A stretch of 64,000 nucleotides of DNA, from positions 25,641-89,640 of the forward strand of contig JRFF01000053.1 of NCBI GenBank assembly GCA_000753575.1. Direction: 5' to 3'. Shown here one piece after another: positions 28,484-38,333 of the stretch. The position numbers and the translations under genes were made by a program. Within the stretch, counting starts at the first letter, position 1; the number at the start of each line of letters is the position of its first letter. The DNA is from Candidatus Izimoplasma sp. HR2 (GTDB lineage: Bacteria > Bacillota_I > Bacilli_A > Izemoplasmatales > Izemoplasmataceae). The notes beneath the pieces are model-generated. The model was not told the origin of the DNA. It did no database searches and was given only the letters and a program-made list of their open reading frames with translations.

Positions 28484-31400
28484 ATGTTAGGAGATATAAA
28501 TTACCTAATTGGTCCAATAGAATATGAATTAATGCTAACTAAACCAAATAAAGAACCGATAATTGCTATCTCTAATGACTATGGGAAAGTATATAATCCT
28601 TCAATGATTGCGGTGGATGAATTTAGCTTTAATATAGATAAATATTATTCAGATGGAAGTATAAATGATTCATATAATAAAATTAAAGAAAAATTATTAA
28701 TTAGATTAAATCAGCAAGAATTTTTTGTAATTATTGGCATAGAAGAAGATGAAGTAAATGGAATAAAAGAAATTATTTGCTATTCTTTAGAATTTGAACT
28801 TAGTCAAAAATTTATTCAAGTTTATGAAGTTACTTCAGCGAAACTTTATAGTGATAATTCAGACATTCCAGGAGTAATGAATTTAATTAATTCATTAGCG
28901 CCATCATGGACAGTAGGAACGATAGATTCAGAAATTCTTACAAAATATCGTTCTTTTGATGTAAGTAATATTGATATTCGTAGTTTTATTATAAAAAATA
29001 TTCAAGAAGCATACGGATGTATTGCTATTTTTAATACAGACGATAAAACAATAGATTTTAAATTATTAGAAAATATAGGAACTAACAAATCTTTGTATCT
29101 ATCTACAGAGAATTTAATAAATGAATTAACAAGAAATAGAAAATTAGAAAATTTAGCTACTAGAGTGTATGGATTTGGTTCAGAAGATTTAACAATGAAT
29201 ACAGTAAATCCTAATGCGGGAAAAAGTTATATTGATAATTGGTCTTATTTTAGAAATAGAGATTGGATGTCTCAAGGATTAATAGATGCTCTTGATGCGC
29301 ATGATGTAATTGTTGCGGCGAATATCACAGAATTTCAAACTGTATTAGCTGAGTATCAAGCAGAGTTTGAAGATAAGTATGGTTCAAATACAAACAATAC
29401 TTTATTAGCAACATTAATTTCAGGTACGAATATTACATTTGATGATAATGCTTCTGATTTAGATAGTTACTATAATGGTTGGGAATTATTGATTGACGCA
29501 CCAAGTTCAACGAATTTAGATTGTGTAGGTCAAACTGCTACAATAGTATCATATAATGGTACAACTAAAATTGCAACGATAGATTCTGCGTTTTCAATTG
29601 TGCAACATACTTATCAAACAGTACAAGTTACAGTTATAGATATCCCAGAAAATCCAGTAGGAGAAGAAGTTTATGCAGAAGGCGTTTATTTTATTTCTGA
29701 AGATATCGGTAATTATAGATTTTTACAAGTAACTTTAAGTAAACAAGCTTATTTCCAAGAATATGAAATAGCATTAATCGCGAAGCATGCTTCAATAACT
29801 CCAACGCAAGATGATTTAGATGAATTAGCTGAAACTAGAACTCATTTAGATTATTGGAATGGACAAGTAACAACTTATCAAGCTTTAGTTGATGCTAATG
29901 ATACAGTACTTGATACAAAAACTACAAGATTACAAGAATTAAATGTTATAATGGATATAGAAACAAATCTAACATTTGCGCAATTGCAAGAGTTAGATCC
30001 TTATATAATTGAGACAACTCATACAAATACTACGATTATAGATGAAACTGATTTATATGATGAAGTTAAAGAAATATCTGATAGAATGGCTTATCCTAGA
30101 TATGAATTTAGTTTAAATGCGGCAGATTTTTTAAAAATGGTTGAATATCAACATATAAGACATAGACTTAATACTGGAGATATAATTAATGTTAAAGTTT
30201 CTGATACAGAAGTTGTAGAAGTTAGATTATTAAGTTACACTCATGATTTTGATGAAGATGGATTAGAAATGACTTTCTCTTCTGTAAATTCAATTCTTGA
30301 TGCAACTTATGAATTAGCTGAAATTTTAAATAGCACTTCTAGTTCAGCGAATACACTTAATGTAGAACGTTTTAAATATAAAACATATATAGATAATGAT
30401 CAAAATACGATTTATCAATTTATGAACAGTTACCTTGATGCAGCCAATAATGCAGTTAAAGCGGGTAATAATCAAGAAGTAATAATTGATAGAACAGGTA
30501 TTACAATGAGAGAATTTGATCTTCTTACAGGTGGTTATAAAGATAGCCAAATGCGGTTAATTAATAATACAATTGCTATTACTGATGACAATTGGAATAC
30601 CGTTAAAACTGCGATAAGTCCAACTGGAGTTTTTGCAGATGTTTTAGTTGGTAGAGCAATACTTGGTACGGAATTTCAAATTGAAGCAGCAGATGGAACT
30701 TTTACAGTTGATGATTTAGGGACTGTAATTAAAAACATGTCTTTAACAGCAGTTAAGGATGAAGGATTAGGAACAGAAAGAAAAATAGTATTAAATGATA
30801 CAGACGTAATTAGAGTTTCTATTGGTGAAGTTGACAAATTATGGATTGACTCTAGTGGGGATTTAAATATAACTGGTAATATTAATATGAGCGCAAGTTC
30901 TACAATTTCTTGGGATAATATCACAGATGGAGATATTGAAGCTAAAGCAGCAGCGTTCGATGGAACTACTTATTCAACGTATATAGGAAGTGACGGAATT
31001 TATACAGGTACTTTAATTGCTAATAAAATATTAACTGGTACTCTTGGTGCTCCTGGTTCAACTTTAACTTTAACATCTAATGTTGTTATTGGTTCAGGTT
31101 TTTCAATTGCTTGGACAGATGTTACTAATTCAGATGCTAGTGCAGTCCTTGCATATGAAGGAACTTATATAGATGGAAATGGAGTTTATACTGGTGAAGT
31201 CAAAGCAGATAAACTTATAGGTCATGAATTATATATAGGAGATCCATTGGATCTTTATACTACAAGATTTATTGAATTTTCAAGTGGAATAAAAATTATT
31301 TCAGACTCATCTGGAACAGGGATTTTAAAATTTACAGCAGATAGAACTGATATATGTTATGATGGCAATTATTTAAATATAGGTCATAATAGCATGGTTG

Positions 31401-31675
31401 GTGATATTGTTTGTCAAGGAGATTGGGATTTTACCAATGCTACTGTATCAGGAATTTCTAGTGGAGTTGGTGGTTCTAATAGTTTTCTTGGTAATGGAAG
31501 TGGAAGAACAGTAACCCATGGGTTAGGGAGTACTCCTTCTTCTGTTACAATAACTGCTGATGGAGATCCTAATGGATGGTTAGGTGAAGTTTGAGTTGGT
31601 TCAATAGGTGCTACTACATTTATAGTTTATAATAGTGGAAACTATATTGGAAATTTTAGATGGATTGCAGTATAA
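28484..31675 (+). CDS. Tail-associated (Tal-like) baseplate/tip protein (1063 aa)
   Basis: The track ORF continues past TGA (GEVWVGS) to TAA at 31673-31675. The N-terminal ~380 residues show the pattern of the prophage endopeptidase-tail/Gp37-like family (LATRVYGFGSEDL, SYIDNWSYFRNRDW), interrupted by an Asn/Thr-rich beta insertion; RLNTGDIINVKVSDTEVVEVRLLSY follows. The C-terminal third is beta-repeat, tail-spike-like (LNITGNINMSASSTISWDN; LTLTSNVVIGSGFSIAW). It would form the tail tip; a peptidoglycan-cleaving domain is not obvious. Confidence 0.78.
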
Positions 31676-31713
31676 CATAATTTATTGTGTTATATCAGCA
31701 ATTTTGATATAAT
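31673..31713 (+). promoter_or_regulatory. Combined hairpin and promoter before the radical SAM cassette
   Basis: A 9-bp hairpin (TAACATAAT/ATTGTGTTA) directly at the end of the previous gene contains the -35 TTGTGT (31685-31690). A 17-bp spacer leads to TATAAT (31708-31713) with extended TG (TTGATATAAT). This starts a new transcription unit for the radical SAM/Cys-rich genes. Confidence 0.75.
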
Positions 31714-31753
31714 ATGTATGAATAAAGAATTAAAGAGAATAAAAGGAGGATAA

Positions 31754-33250
31754 ATGATGAAGTGGAAATGGATGCCTGCAGCAGCATCACTATTGTTAAC
31801 AGAAGATTGTAATTTAAGATGCACTTATTGTTTCGAAAAGCATAATAAAAAGAAAATGAGTAATGAAGTTGCACTTAAATCTTTAGAATTTTTATCTAAT
31901 AATGCGATAGAAAATAAACAAAATTATTTTTCAGTTACGATGTTTGGTGGAGAACCATTATTACAACCAGATTTAATGGAATTTATTTTTAAAAATGGAC
32001 ATCGTATTGCGCAAGAAAAGAAGATTCATTTTTCTGTAACAATAATTACTAATGCAACAATTATGTCTGATAAAATTTTTAATATGCTTTCTTATTGGAA
32101 TACTAAAATAAGTTTAAGTGTTCAATTATCAGTAGATGGAAAAAAAGAAAGTCATGACTTATATAGAATTACTGCGGCTGGGATAGGAAGTTTTTATTTA
32201 ATTGAAAAAAATATTCCTAAATTTAAAGAAATTTTTAAAAATAATCCAAAGTCATTAAATATTCATGGAGTTATTAATAAAAAAACGTTACCAAAATTAT
32301 ATGAAAATTATAAAATGTTTAGAGAAGAATGAGGATTTTCAAGAATTTGGTTTTTAATATTACAAAGTGAAACAGAATGAAGTTATGAAGATGTGGCAAT
32401 TTATGAAGAAAATTTGCGATTAATAGCAGATTACCAATTGAATATTGTTAGAAGAGAAGGCAATATAGATGAAATTCGTAATTATGCGCCAATTGATAAA
32501 TGTTTAAGTTTTGAAAGAAATTTAAGTAATTCTCCTTGTGGAGCAGGTAAAAATTTTGTAACAATAACTGCAAATGGAGAAATTTATCCATGTCATCATT
32601 TTTATTTTAATGACCCTAATAAAGAAACTAAAATAGGAGATCTTGATAATGGTCTTGATGAAGCAGCTAGAAGAATTTATATAGATTATGATGGAACAGA
32701 TTTAACTTGTGAAAAAAATTGTCCTAATAATAGTTGTTATAGATGTATAGCACAAAATTGGACAGATAAAGGAAGTATTTTTTCTCAAATTAAGGGAATT
32801 AATTGTTTATTTTCAGGAGTTGAGAAAAAAATACAAGATTATACATTGAAAGAGTTGAGAAAAATGGGGATATTTAATAAAAGTAACCAAAAATCAAATA
32901 ATCCTAATTGTTTATGTGATTTAAGAAGTGGAGAAAATCAATCAAATCAATCAAATAATTCTGATTGTTATTGTGATTTAAGAACGGGGAATAGTCAAAC
33001 AGAAGGAGTTGGTTGTGGTAATAATGTAACTCCTAAAAATAATCAATCTAAAGAATCAGATTGTTATTGTGATTTAAGAACTGGAAATACTCAAACAATT
33101 TTTCCAGAAGGAGAAAAGCAAATGTCTTGTGAATTGAATGATGAGAAAAAATCAAAAAAAGAAATTGATATAATTCTTATTAATCAACTTGCTGAAGCAG
33201 TAATAAAAATTATAGATGAAATTGAAGAAATTAAAAAGAAAATAGAATAG
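31754..33250 (+). CDS. Radical SAM/SPASM enzyme with C-terminal CxCDLR repeats (498 aa)
   Basis: Two track ORFs join through two TGA codons (REEWGF, TEWSYE). N-terminal radical SAM domain: CNLRCTYC (Cys 19, 23, 26) binds the SAM [4Fe-4S] cluster, FGGEPLL is the GGEP motif. Residues ~260-350 form a SPASM-type domain with about seven cysteines (SPCGAG, YPCHHF, IGDL, CEKNCPNNSCYRC) for auxiliary clusters, as in anSME-like and RiPP maturases. The last ~120 residues are unusual: three copies of CxCDLR(S/T)G in a Ser/Asn/Gln-rich linker, then a helix. These copies match the repeats of the next protein. AGGAGG SD; ten bases separate it from the next gene. Confidence 0.93.
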
Positions 33251-33259
33251 GAGAATATA

Positions 33260-34744
33260 ATGGGATATAGTTTAAGATCTGTTGCCAATGCTATAGCAGC
33301 GAATGGTGGATATGATATGACTCTTGATGCAGCATCGAAGTCATTACAAACTTTAAAAAATCTTATTCTTGATACTAATTCTTTCAGAGAAAAGAGTACA
33401 TCTTTATGTGAAACATATGTGTATGTAAATGCAAATTCAGCAAATGATTCGTTCGGGGGAATTTCAGGTAAAATTAGTGAAATTATTGATTGCTCTTGTA
33501 ATAGTGTTACCCCTACTTGCGATTGTCAAGATAGGACATCTGCTCCTGCTTGTACGTGTGATATGGATTATACTTGTGATTGTGAGTTAAGAACTGGAGA
33601 ACCAACTTGTTTAACTGAAATTACATGTGATTGTCAATCTAGATTTACTGCTGATTGTACTTGTGATAATAGAGTTGGAGATTGTAGTTGTCAAAGTAGG
33701 ACATCTGTTCCAACTTGCACTTGTGATGTAGAAGATCCAGATACTTGTGATTGCCAATCTAGAACATATTTACCAACTTGTGAATGTAATACTCTTGCAG
33801 CATGTAATTGTCAGAGTAGAACAGGTTCATCTTCTTGTACTTGTAATACTGATTTAGGAGGAACTTGTGATTGTCAAGCTAGAACAGCAGTTCCGGCTTG
33901 TACTTGTAATGTACAAGATACTTGTGATTGCCAATCTAGGACATATACACCAACTTGTACTTGTAATGTAGAAGATCCAGATACTTGTGATTGTCAAGCT
34001 AGAACAGCAGTACCAACTTGTACTTGTGATGTTAATCCTTATTGTGATTGCGATACCAGAACCTATGCACCAACTTGTACTTGTGATGGTAGAACTGCTA
34101 CATGTGATTGTAATACTAGAACTGGTTGTATATTATTGATAGCTTGTAATTGTCAATCTAGGACTTATGCTCCAACTTGTACTTGTGATTTAAGAACAGG
34201 TATTTGTACATGCGAGAATAGAACTAGTGAACCAGCTTGTGATCTTAATGTACCAGGAAGTTGCACATGTGAGAATAGAACTTATGCACCAACTTGTACA
34301 TGTAATGCAAGAACAAATACTTGTGATTGTGTAGATAGAACTAGTGAACCGGCATGTACTTCTTATACAGCTCCATACTGTACTTGCCAATTTAGGACAG
34401 GTGATCCAACTTGTCTTTGTAATTTAAGAACAGCTTCTTGTACTTGTCAGTCAAGAACAGGACAACCTGAATGTGATCTTAATATACCAGGCAGTTGTAC
34501 ATGCGAGAATAGAACTGCGATACCTAGTTGTACATGTAACATTGATGCATATTGTGACTGTGAAAGTAGGACTGGAGAAGTAAGTTGTTATTGTGATTTA
34601 AGAACAGATTCTTGTGAATGTGTTGGTAGAGGAACTCCTGATTGTACGATAAATTTTCCAGCATGTACTTGCGAATCAAGAGATGCGGTACCTACTTGTG
34701 AATGTGATATTGATCAAACAGCTACAGACATTTTCAGTGAATAA
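33260..34744 (+). CDS. Cysteine-rich CxCxxR repeat protein, proposed radical SAM substrate (494 aa)
   Basis: Residues 1-77 are a helical, non-repetitive leader-like region (SLRSVANAIAANGGYDM, then ASKSLQTLKNLILD). From ~78 to the end the protein is about 20 degenerate units of 19-21 residues built on CDCQSRTxxPTCTCN, about 80 Cys in all and roughly 25 CxCxxR motifs; Lys and aromatic residues are rare. No signal peptide or membrane segment. It lies between two radical SAM genes in one transcription unit. Modification of Cys or Arg in the repeats (for example thioether crosslinks) is inferred from context. It might be a rigid fibre of the virion; it could alternatively bind metal. Confidence 0.88.
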   Translation: MGYSLRSVANAIAANGGYDMTLDAASKSLQTLKNLILDTNSFREKSTSLCETYVYVNANSANDSFGGISGKISEIIDCSCNSVTPTCDCQDRTSAPACTCDMDYTCDCELRTGEPTCLTEITCDCQSRFTADCTCDNRVGDCSCQSRTSVPTCTCDVEDPDTCDCQSRTYLPTCECNTLAACNCQSRTGSSSCTCNTDLGGTCDCQARTAVPACTCNVQDTCDCQSRTYTPTCTCNVEDPDTCDCQARTAVPTCTCDVNPYCDCDTRTYAPTCTCDGRTATCDCNTRTGCILLIACNCQSRTYAPTCTCDLRTGICTCENRTSEPACDLNVPGSCTCENRTYAPTCTCNARTNTCDCVDRTSEPACTSYTAPYCTCQFRTGDPTCLCNLRTASCTCQSRTGQPECDLNIPGSCTCENRTAIPSCTCNIDAYCDCESRTGEVSCYCDLRTDSCECVGRGTPDCTINFPACTCESRDAVPTCECDIDQTATDIFSE

Positions 34745-34756
34745 AAGGAGAGAAAA

Positions 34757-35680
34757 ATGGAGAGATATGTTGTGCATGTAACTAAAAGATGTAACTTAGA
34801 TTGTTTTTATTGTTATGAAGATGATAAGAGCAGTATTTATTCTTGAAAAGAAATTAAATATTTTATAGATGAAATAATAAAATATGCTAAAGAACCTTTT
34901 TCTATTGAATTCCTTGGTGGAGAACCTTGTTTAGAAACAGGATTGATGTTAAAAGCTATTAATTATTTTAAACAAAAAACAAATTTAATTGATAGTTTTG
35001 GTATTACTACTAATGGGACTATAGTAGATACAAACTTATTGCAAATTTTAAAAGAGAATAAGAATGTTTATATAGGGATTAGTTTAGATGGGACAAAAAA
35101 TATGAATCAGTTTAGAGTTTTTAAAAATACTAAAGATAATTCATATGATAAAGTAATAGAATCTATTGAAGTATTAAAAGAAAATGGGTTTATAGATAGA
35201 ATAAGTATTCATATAGTAACTCATTTATATAATGTTTATTTATTACATCATGGGATAAAGCATCTCCAATCTTTAGGAATTAAAAGAATTGGAGTTGGTA
35301 CAATAGAAAAAACGATGGAAATTGATGATATGTACGTTAAAACTTTTGTTTCAGAATTTAAAAAAATATCAAAAGATATTGCTAAAGGGATAATAACAGT
35401 TCATATAGATTTATTAGATTATTTAAAACCAAAATCTGATGTTAGACATTATATATATGACAAAGGGAAAATTGTAGGAGAAAGTTATGGCAGAGCTAAA
35501 GACGATATAACAAATAATAAAAATAATTTTAATATTATTGCTCCAGGTTCACCATTCTCAGATATGATATATAATTTAAGAGAGACGGTTTATAATAATC
35601 ATAAACAAATATTATTAAAAGAACAAAAACGAAAAGAATTTTATAAATTATGTAATATTATTAAAGGAAAGACAAGCTAA
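34757..35680 (+). CDS. Second radical SAM enzyme of the cassette (307 aa)
   Basis: The track starts at 34943, but the frame opens at 34757 (MERYVVHVTKRC, SD AAAGGAGAG) with one TGA (YSWKEI). CNLDCFYCYE (Cys 12, 16, 19) and FLGGEPC are the radical SAM cluster and GGEP motifs; SLDG at about residue 115 is the strand typical of peptide-modifying members. There is no Cys-rich C-terminal (SPASM/twitch) region: only one Cys lies near the end. It is therefore a short, single-cluster enzyme, different from its partner upstream. It ends in a terminator, closing the unit. Confidence 0.9.
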
Positions 35681-35714
35681 AATGCTTGTCTTTTTTTATA
35701 AAATATGATATAAT
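35669..35714 (+). promoter_or_regulatory. Terminator of the cassette overlapping a new promoter
   Basis: AAAGACAAGC / GCTTGTCTTT and TTTT form a strong terminator. The 3' arm includes TTGTCT (35686-35691), which lies 17 bp before TATAAT (35709-35714, ATGATATAAT). Transcription of the cassette ends where that of the tail-fibre genes begins. Confidence 0.8.
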
Positions 35715-35751
35715 AAAAGAGTAAAGAATTATAGATTATAAGGAGGACACA

Positions 35752-35916
35752 ATGTTAATTAAAATGTCACAAGAACAAATAAATAATTTAATGAGTTTAT
35801 TAGATAGAGTTGAAATTAAAGGTTTTAAAGAAATACAAGTTATGACAGATATAGTTAAATCTCTTCAACAAGCAAGACCAGAAGTTGAGTCAGATAAAGC
35901 AAATATTAAGAAATAA
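35752..35916 (+). CDS. Small hypothetical protein (54 aa), missing from ORF track
   Basis: MLIKMSQEQINNLMSLLDRV... ends TAA; SD AAGGAGGACAC. Helical and polar, likely a short coiled coil. It is the first gene behind the promoter at 35709 and 31 bp before a tail-fibre gene. No family recognised. Short helical proteins often accompany fibre genes as trimerisation or assembly helpers, but nothing here proves this. Confidence 0.65.
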   Translation: MLIKMSQEQINNLMSLLDRVEIKGFKEIQVMTDIVKSLQQARPEVESDKANIKK

Positions 35917-35947
35917 TTTGTATAAAAATTTAGAAAGGAGAGATTAG

Positions 35948-37096
35948 ATGCCTAGTAATTCACCAAATTTTAGTTTTTTTATATATGATTCAACTGCAGA
36001 TGAAGCTTCTTTATTTAAAGATTATATTGATCATATGGCTGATAACTTTGGTATTTTAGATGATATAATTGTAGGAGAGATTACGGATATAACTCTTACA
36101 ACTCCAGCAAACGGAGAACTTCTTATATTAGATACAGGAGTATGGATTAATAAGACTTTGGCTGAAGCAGGAATTTCTGCGACCGGTCATACGCATACAG
36201 CTAGTAATGTTACAGATTTTGATACAGAAGTAGGCAATCATACTGATGTTGCAGCGAATACTACACATAGAGGTATAACTGCGGGAAATCCTCATGGTGC
36301 GGAAGTAGAAGATTTAAGTGATGTAACGTTAGCATCAGCTGGAGATAAAGAAATGTTAACATACAATACTAGCGGTGGTAATTGAATAAATAGGACTGCG
36401 GCTGAAGTAGGATTATCTGAAACGGGACATACTCATGCAGCTAGTAATATTACAGATTTTGATACTGAAGTAAGTAATAATAGTACAGTTGATACGAATA
36501 CTACTCATTCAGGAACAACAACTGGAAATCCACATAGTTTAGATATGGATGATTTAGATAGTGTTTATTTTGGAAAATATAACAGTTTAACAACTGATGA
36601 TTATTTAGTATATGATGGAACAGATTGAGTAAATGGACCATTTGATATTAATGCTATATCTGATGTAACAATTTCATCATCAACTGATAATGAAGTATTA
36701 GCATATAATAATGCAACTTCTAAATGGATTAATCAGACCGCAGCAGAAGCGGGGTTAGCGACTGCATCAGATGTTAGCGTTTTACAAGCATATGGAACAA
36801 TTAACACAAAATCAGCCTCGTCAACATTAGCATTAACAGATGCAAATGATTTTATTAAATGTACAAGTGCAACAGCTATGAATCTTACAGTTCCACCAAA
36901 TTCAAGTGTGGCATTTACTATAGGGACTGTAATTGATGTATTAAATTATGGTGCTGGAGTAGTTACAATTGTAGCAGGGAGTGGAGTAACGTTGCGTTCA
37001 ATTGATAGTAATTTAGATATAAGTGGACAGTATGGCGGAGTTACACTTAAAAAGTTAGCTACTGATGAATGGTCAGTTATTGGAGCATTAGAATAG
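35948..37096 (+). CDS. Tail fibre protein with GHTH repeats (382 aa)
   Basis: Track ORFs 35948 and 36878 are one gene through two TGA codons (GGNWINR, GTDWVNG). It has two near-repeats of the pattern AEAGISATGHTHTASNVTDFDTEV and a third partial copy; the His-x-His turns (GHTH) resemble metal-binding collars of trimeric tail fibres. The C-terminus (TVPPNSSVAFTIGTVIDVLNYGAG...) resembles a beta-rich receptor or knob domain found in many phage and prophage fibres. Gene is in the fibre cluster behind the promoter at 35709. Confidence 0.82.
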
Positions 37097-37106
37097 GAGG
37101 GATACT

Positions 37107-38231
37107 ATGGCACCATTTATAAAATTTGGAACATTCGCGGCACAAATAACGAATACTTTGATTAAAGGAACCCCTTTAACTATCGATATTTATTCTCCTG
37201 ATTGAGCACCAGTAGCAGCTAGACTAACAGATACTACTGCTATTCTTGTAGTTTCTGATGTTCAAAGTCGTGGAGATGCATATGTTATAACAGAATCAAA
37301 TTTGAGCTTATCTAAAGGAACAGTAGAGGAATTTGCTACTGGGATTAGTAGTTGCAAAGCTCCAACTGTATGTACTTTAACAAGTACAAAAGCTTTAACT
37401 ACATTTGAAGATGATAGTGATTCAGATTATGCTAAAGGATGTGTTTTAGATATTTCAGGAACAACTATAACTGCTGGCACCGTCCAGACATTTGGATCAA
37501 TATCCTCTCAGTATCATTCAAACGCTAGAATAACAGATTCTACTGTCCTTGCTGCTTATGGAAAAGGTTCAAGTGAAGGTGGAGATATTGTAGTTTTAAC
37601 TATTTCAGGAACAACTATAACTGCGGGAACTATTGTGAATTTTTCACCAGGAATTACAGTTTATAATACGAATGTTATAATGTTAACAGCTACAAAAGGG
37701 ATATTATTTTGGAGACCTACAGGTTCTTTATTGCGTGTGCAAGTTGTTAATATTTCAGGAACTACTATCACTTTAGGAGCAACTTCTTATGCCTTAACAG
37801 AAACTGCTGCTTATTTCATTCCGACTAGATGGACACAACCAATCTCTACGAATGGAGCATTATATATGTATAAAGATTTTTGGGATTCTTTAGTGGTTGG
37901 ATTAATATCAGTAAGTGGTGATGTAATAACAGCAGAAGATACTATCACTCCTATATCAAGTATATCAGGTATTGGCGGAATAGGGAAGTTATCTGACACT
38001 AGAATGATAATAGCTTATTATGATTCAACTCCTTTAAAATCAGAAGCAATATTAATTGAAATAACAGGAACGAGTTCATTAACTACAGGAGATAGTTTAG
38101 AATTCCCAGATACTTCGGATGCGAATAATCAAAGTGTAACAGCTATAACTTCTAGTGTTGTTATAATAGCTTATGATGATGAGGATACAGATGATACAGA
38201 GATTATAGCAATAGAATATACAGGAGCATAA
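37107..38231 (+). CDS. Beta-repeat tail protein, propeller-like (374 aa)
   Basis: The real start is MAPFIKFG at 37107 (AGGAGGGATACT), not the TTG at 37302; one TGA (SPDWAPV) lies between. Repeats of the form ISGTTITAGT recur about every 45-50 residues, each preceded by a hydrophobic strand and followed by a turn, suggesting a beta-propeller of six or seven blades. Such domains occur in phage tail fibres and host-binding proteins. Surface attachment is inferred. Confidence 0.75.
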
Positions 38232-38333
38232 AGTATTATAAAAATATTATAATTTTAATTATATTTAAAAATATAAAGATAAGAAGACATTTTGTTTAAT
38301 AAATTAATATTATATATAGAAAGGAGGGATTAG
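38232..38333 (+). other. Short AT-rich gap
   Basis: A 102-bp AT-rich intergenic stretch with no clear hairpin or promoter; ends in the SD AAAGGAGGGATTAG of the next gene. Confidence 0.4.

Noticed and set aside
34190-34390. Antisense ORF in the Cys-rich gene
   Set aside because: Complement of TGT/TGC-rich repeats; low-complexity Thr/Ser/Ile translation, no ribosome site.
33494-34720. CRISPR-like array from the regular DNA repeats
   Set aside because: Repeats are in frame, degenerate and protein-coding, with no spacers of constant length.
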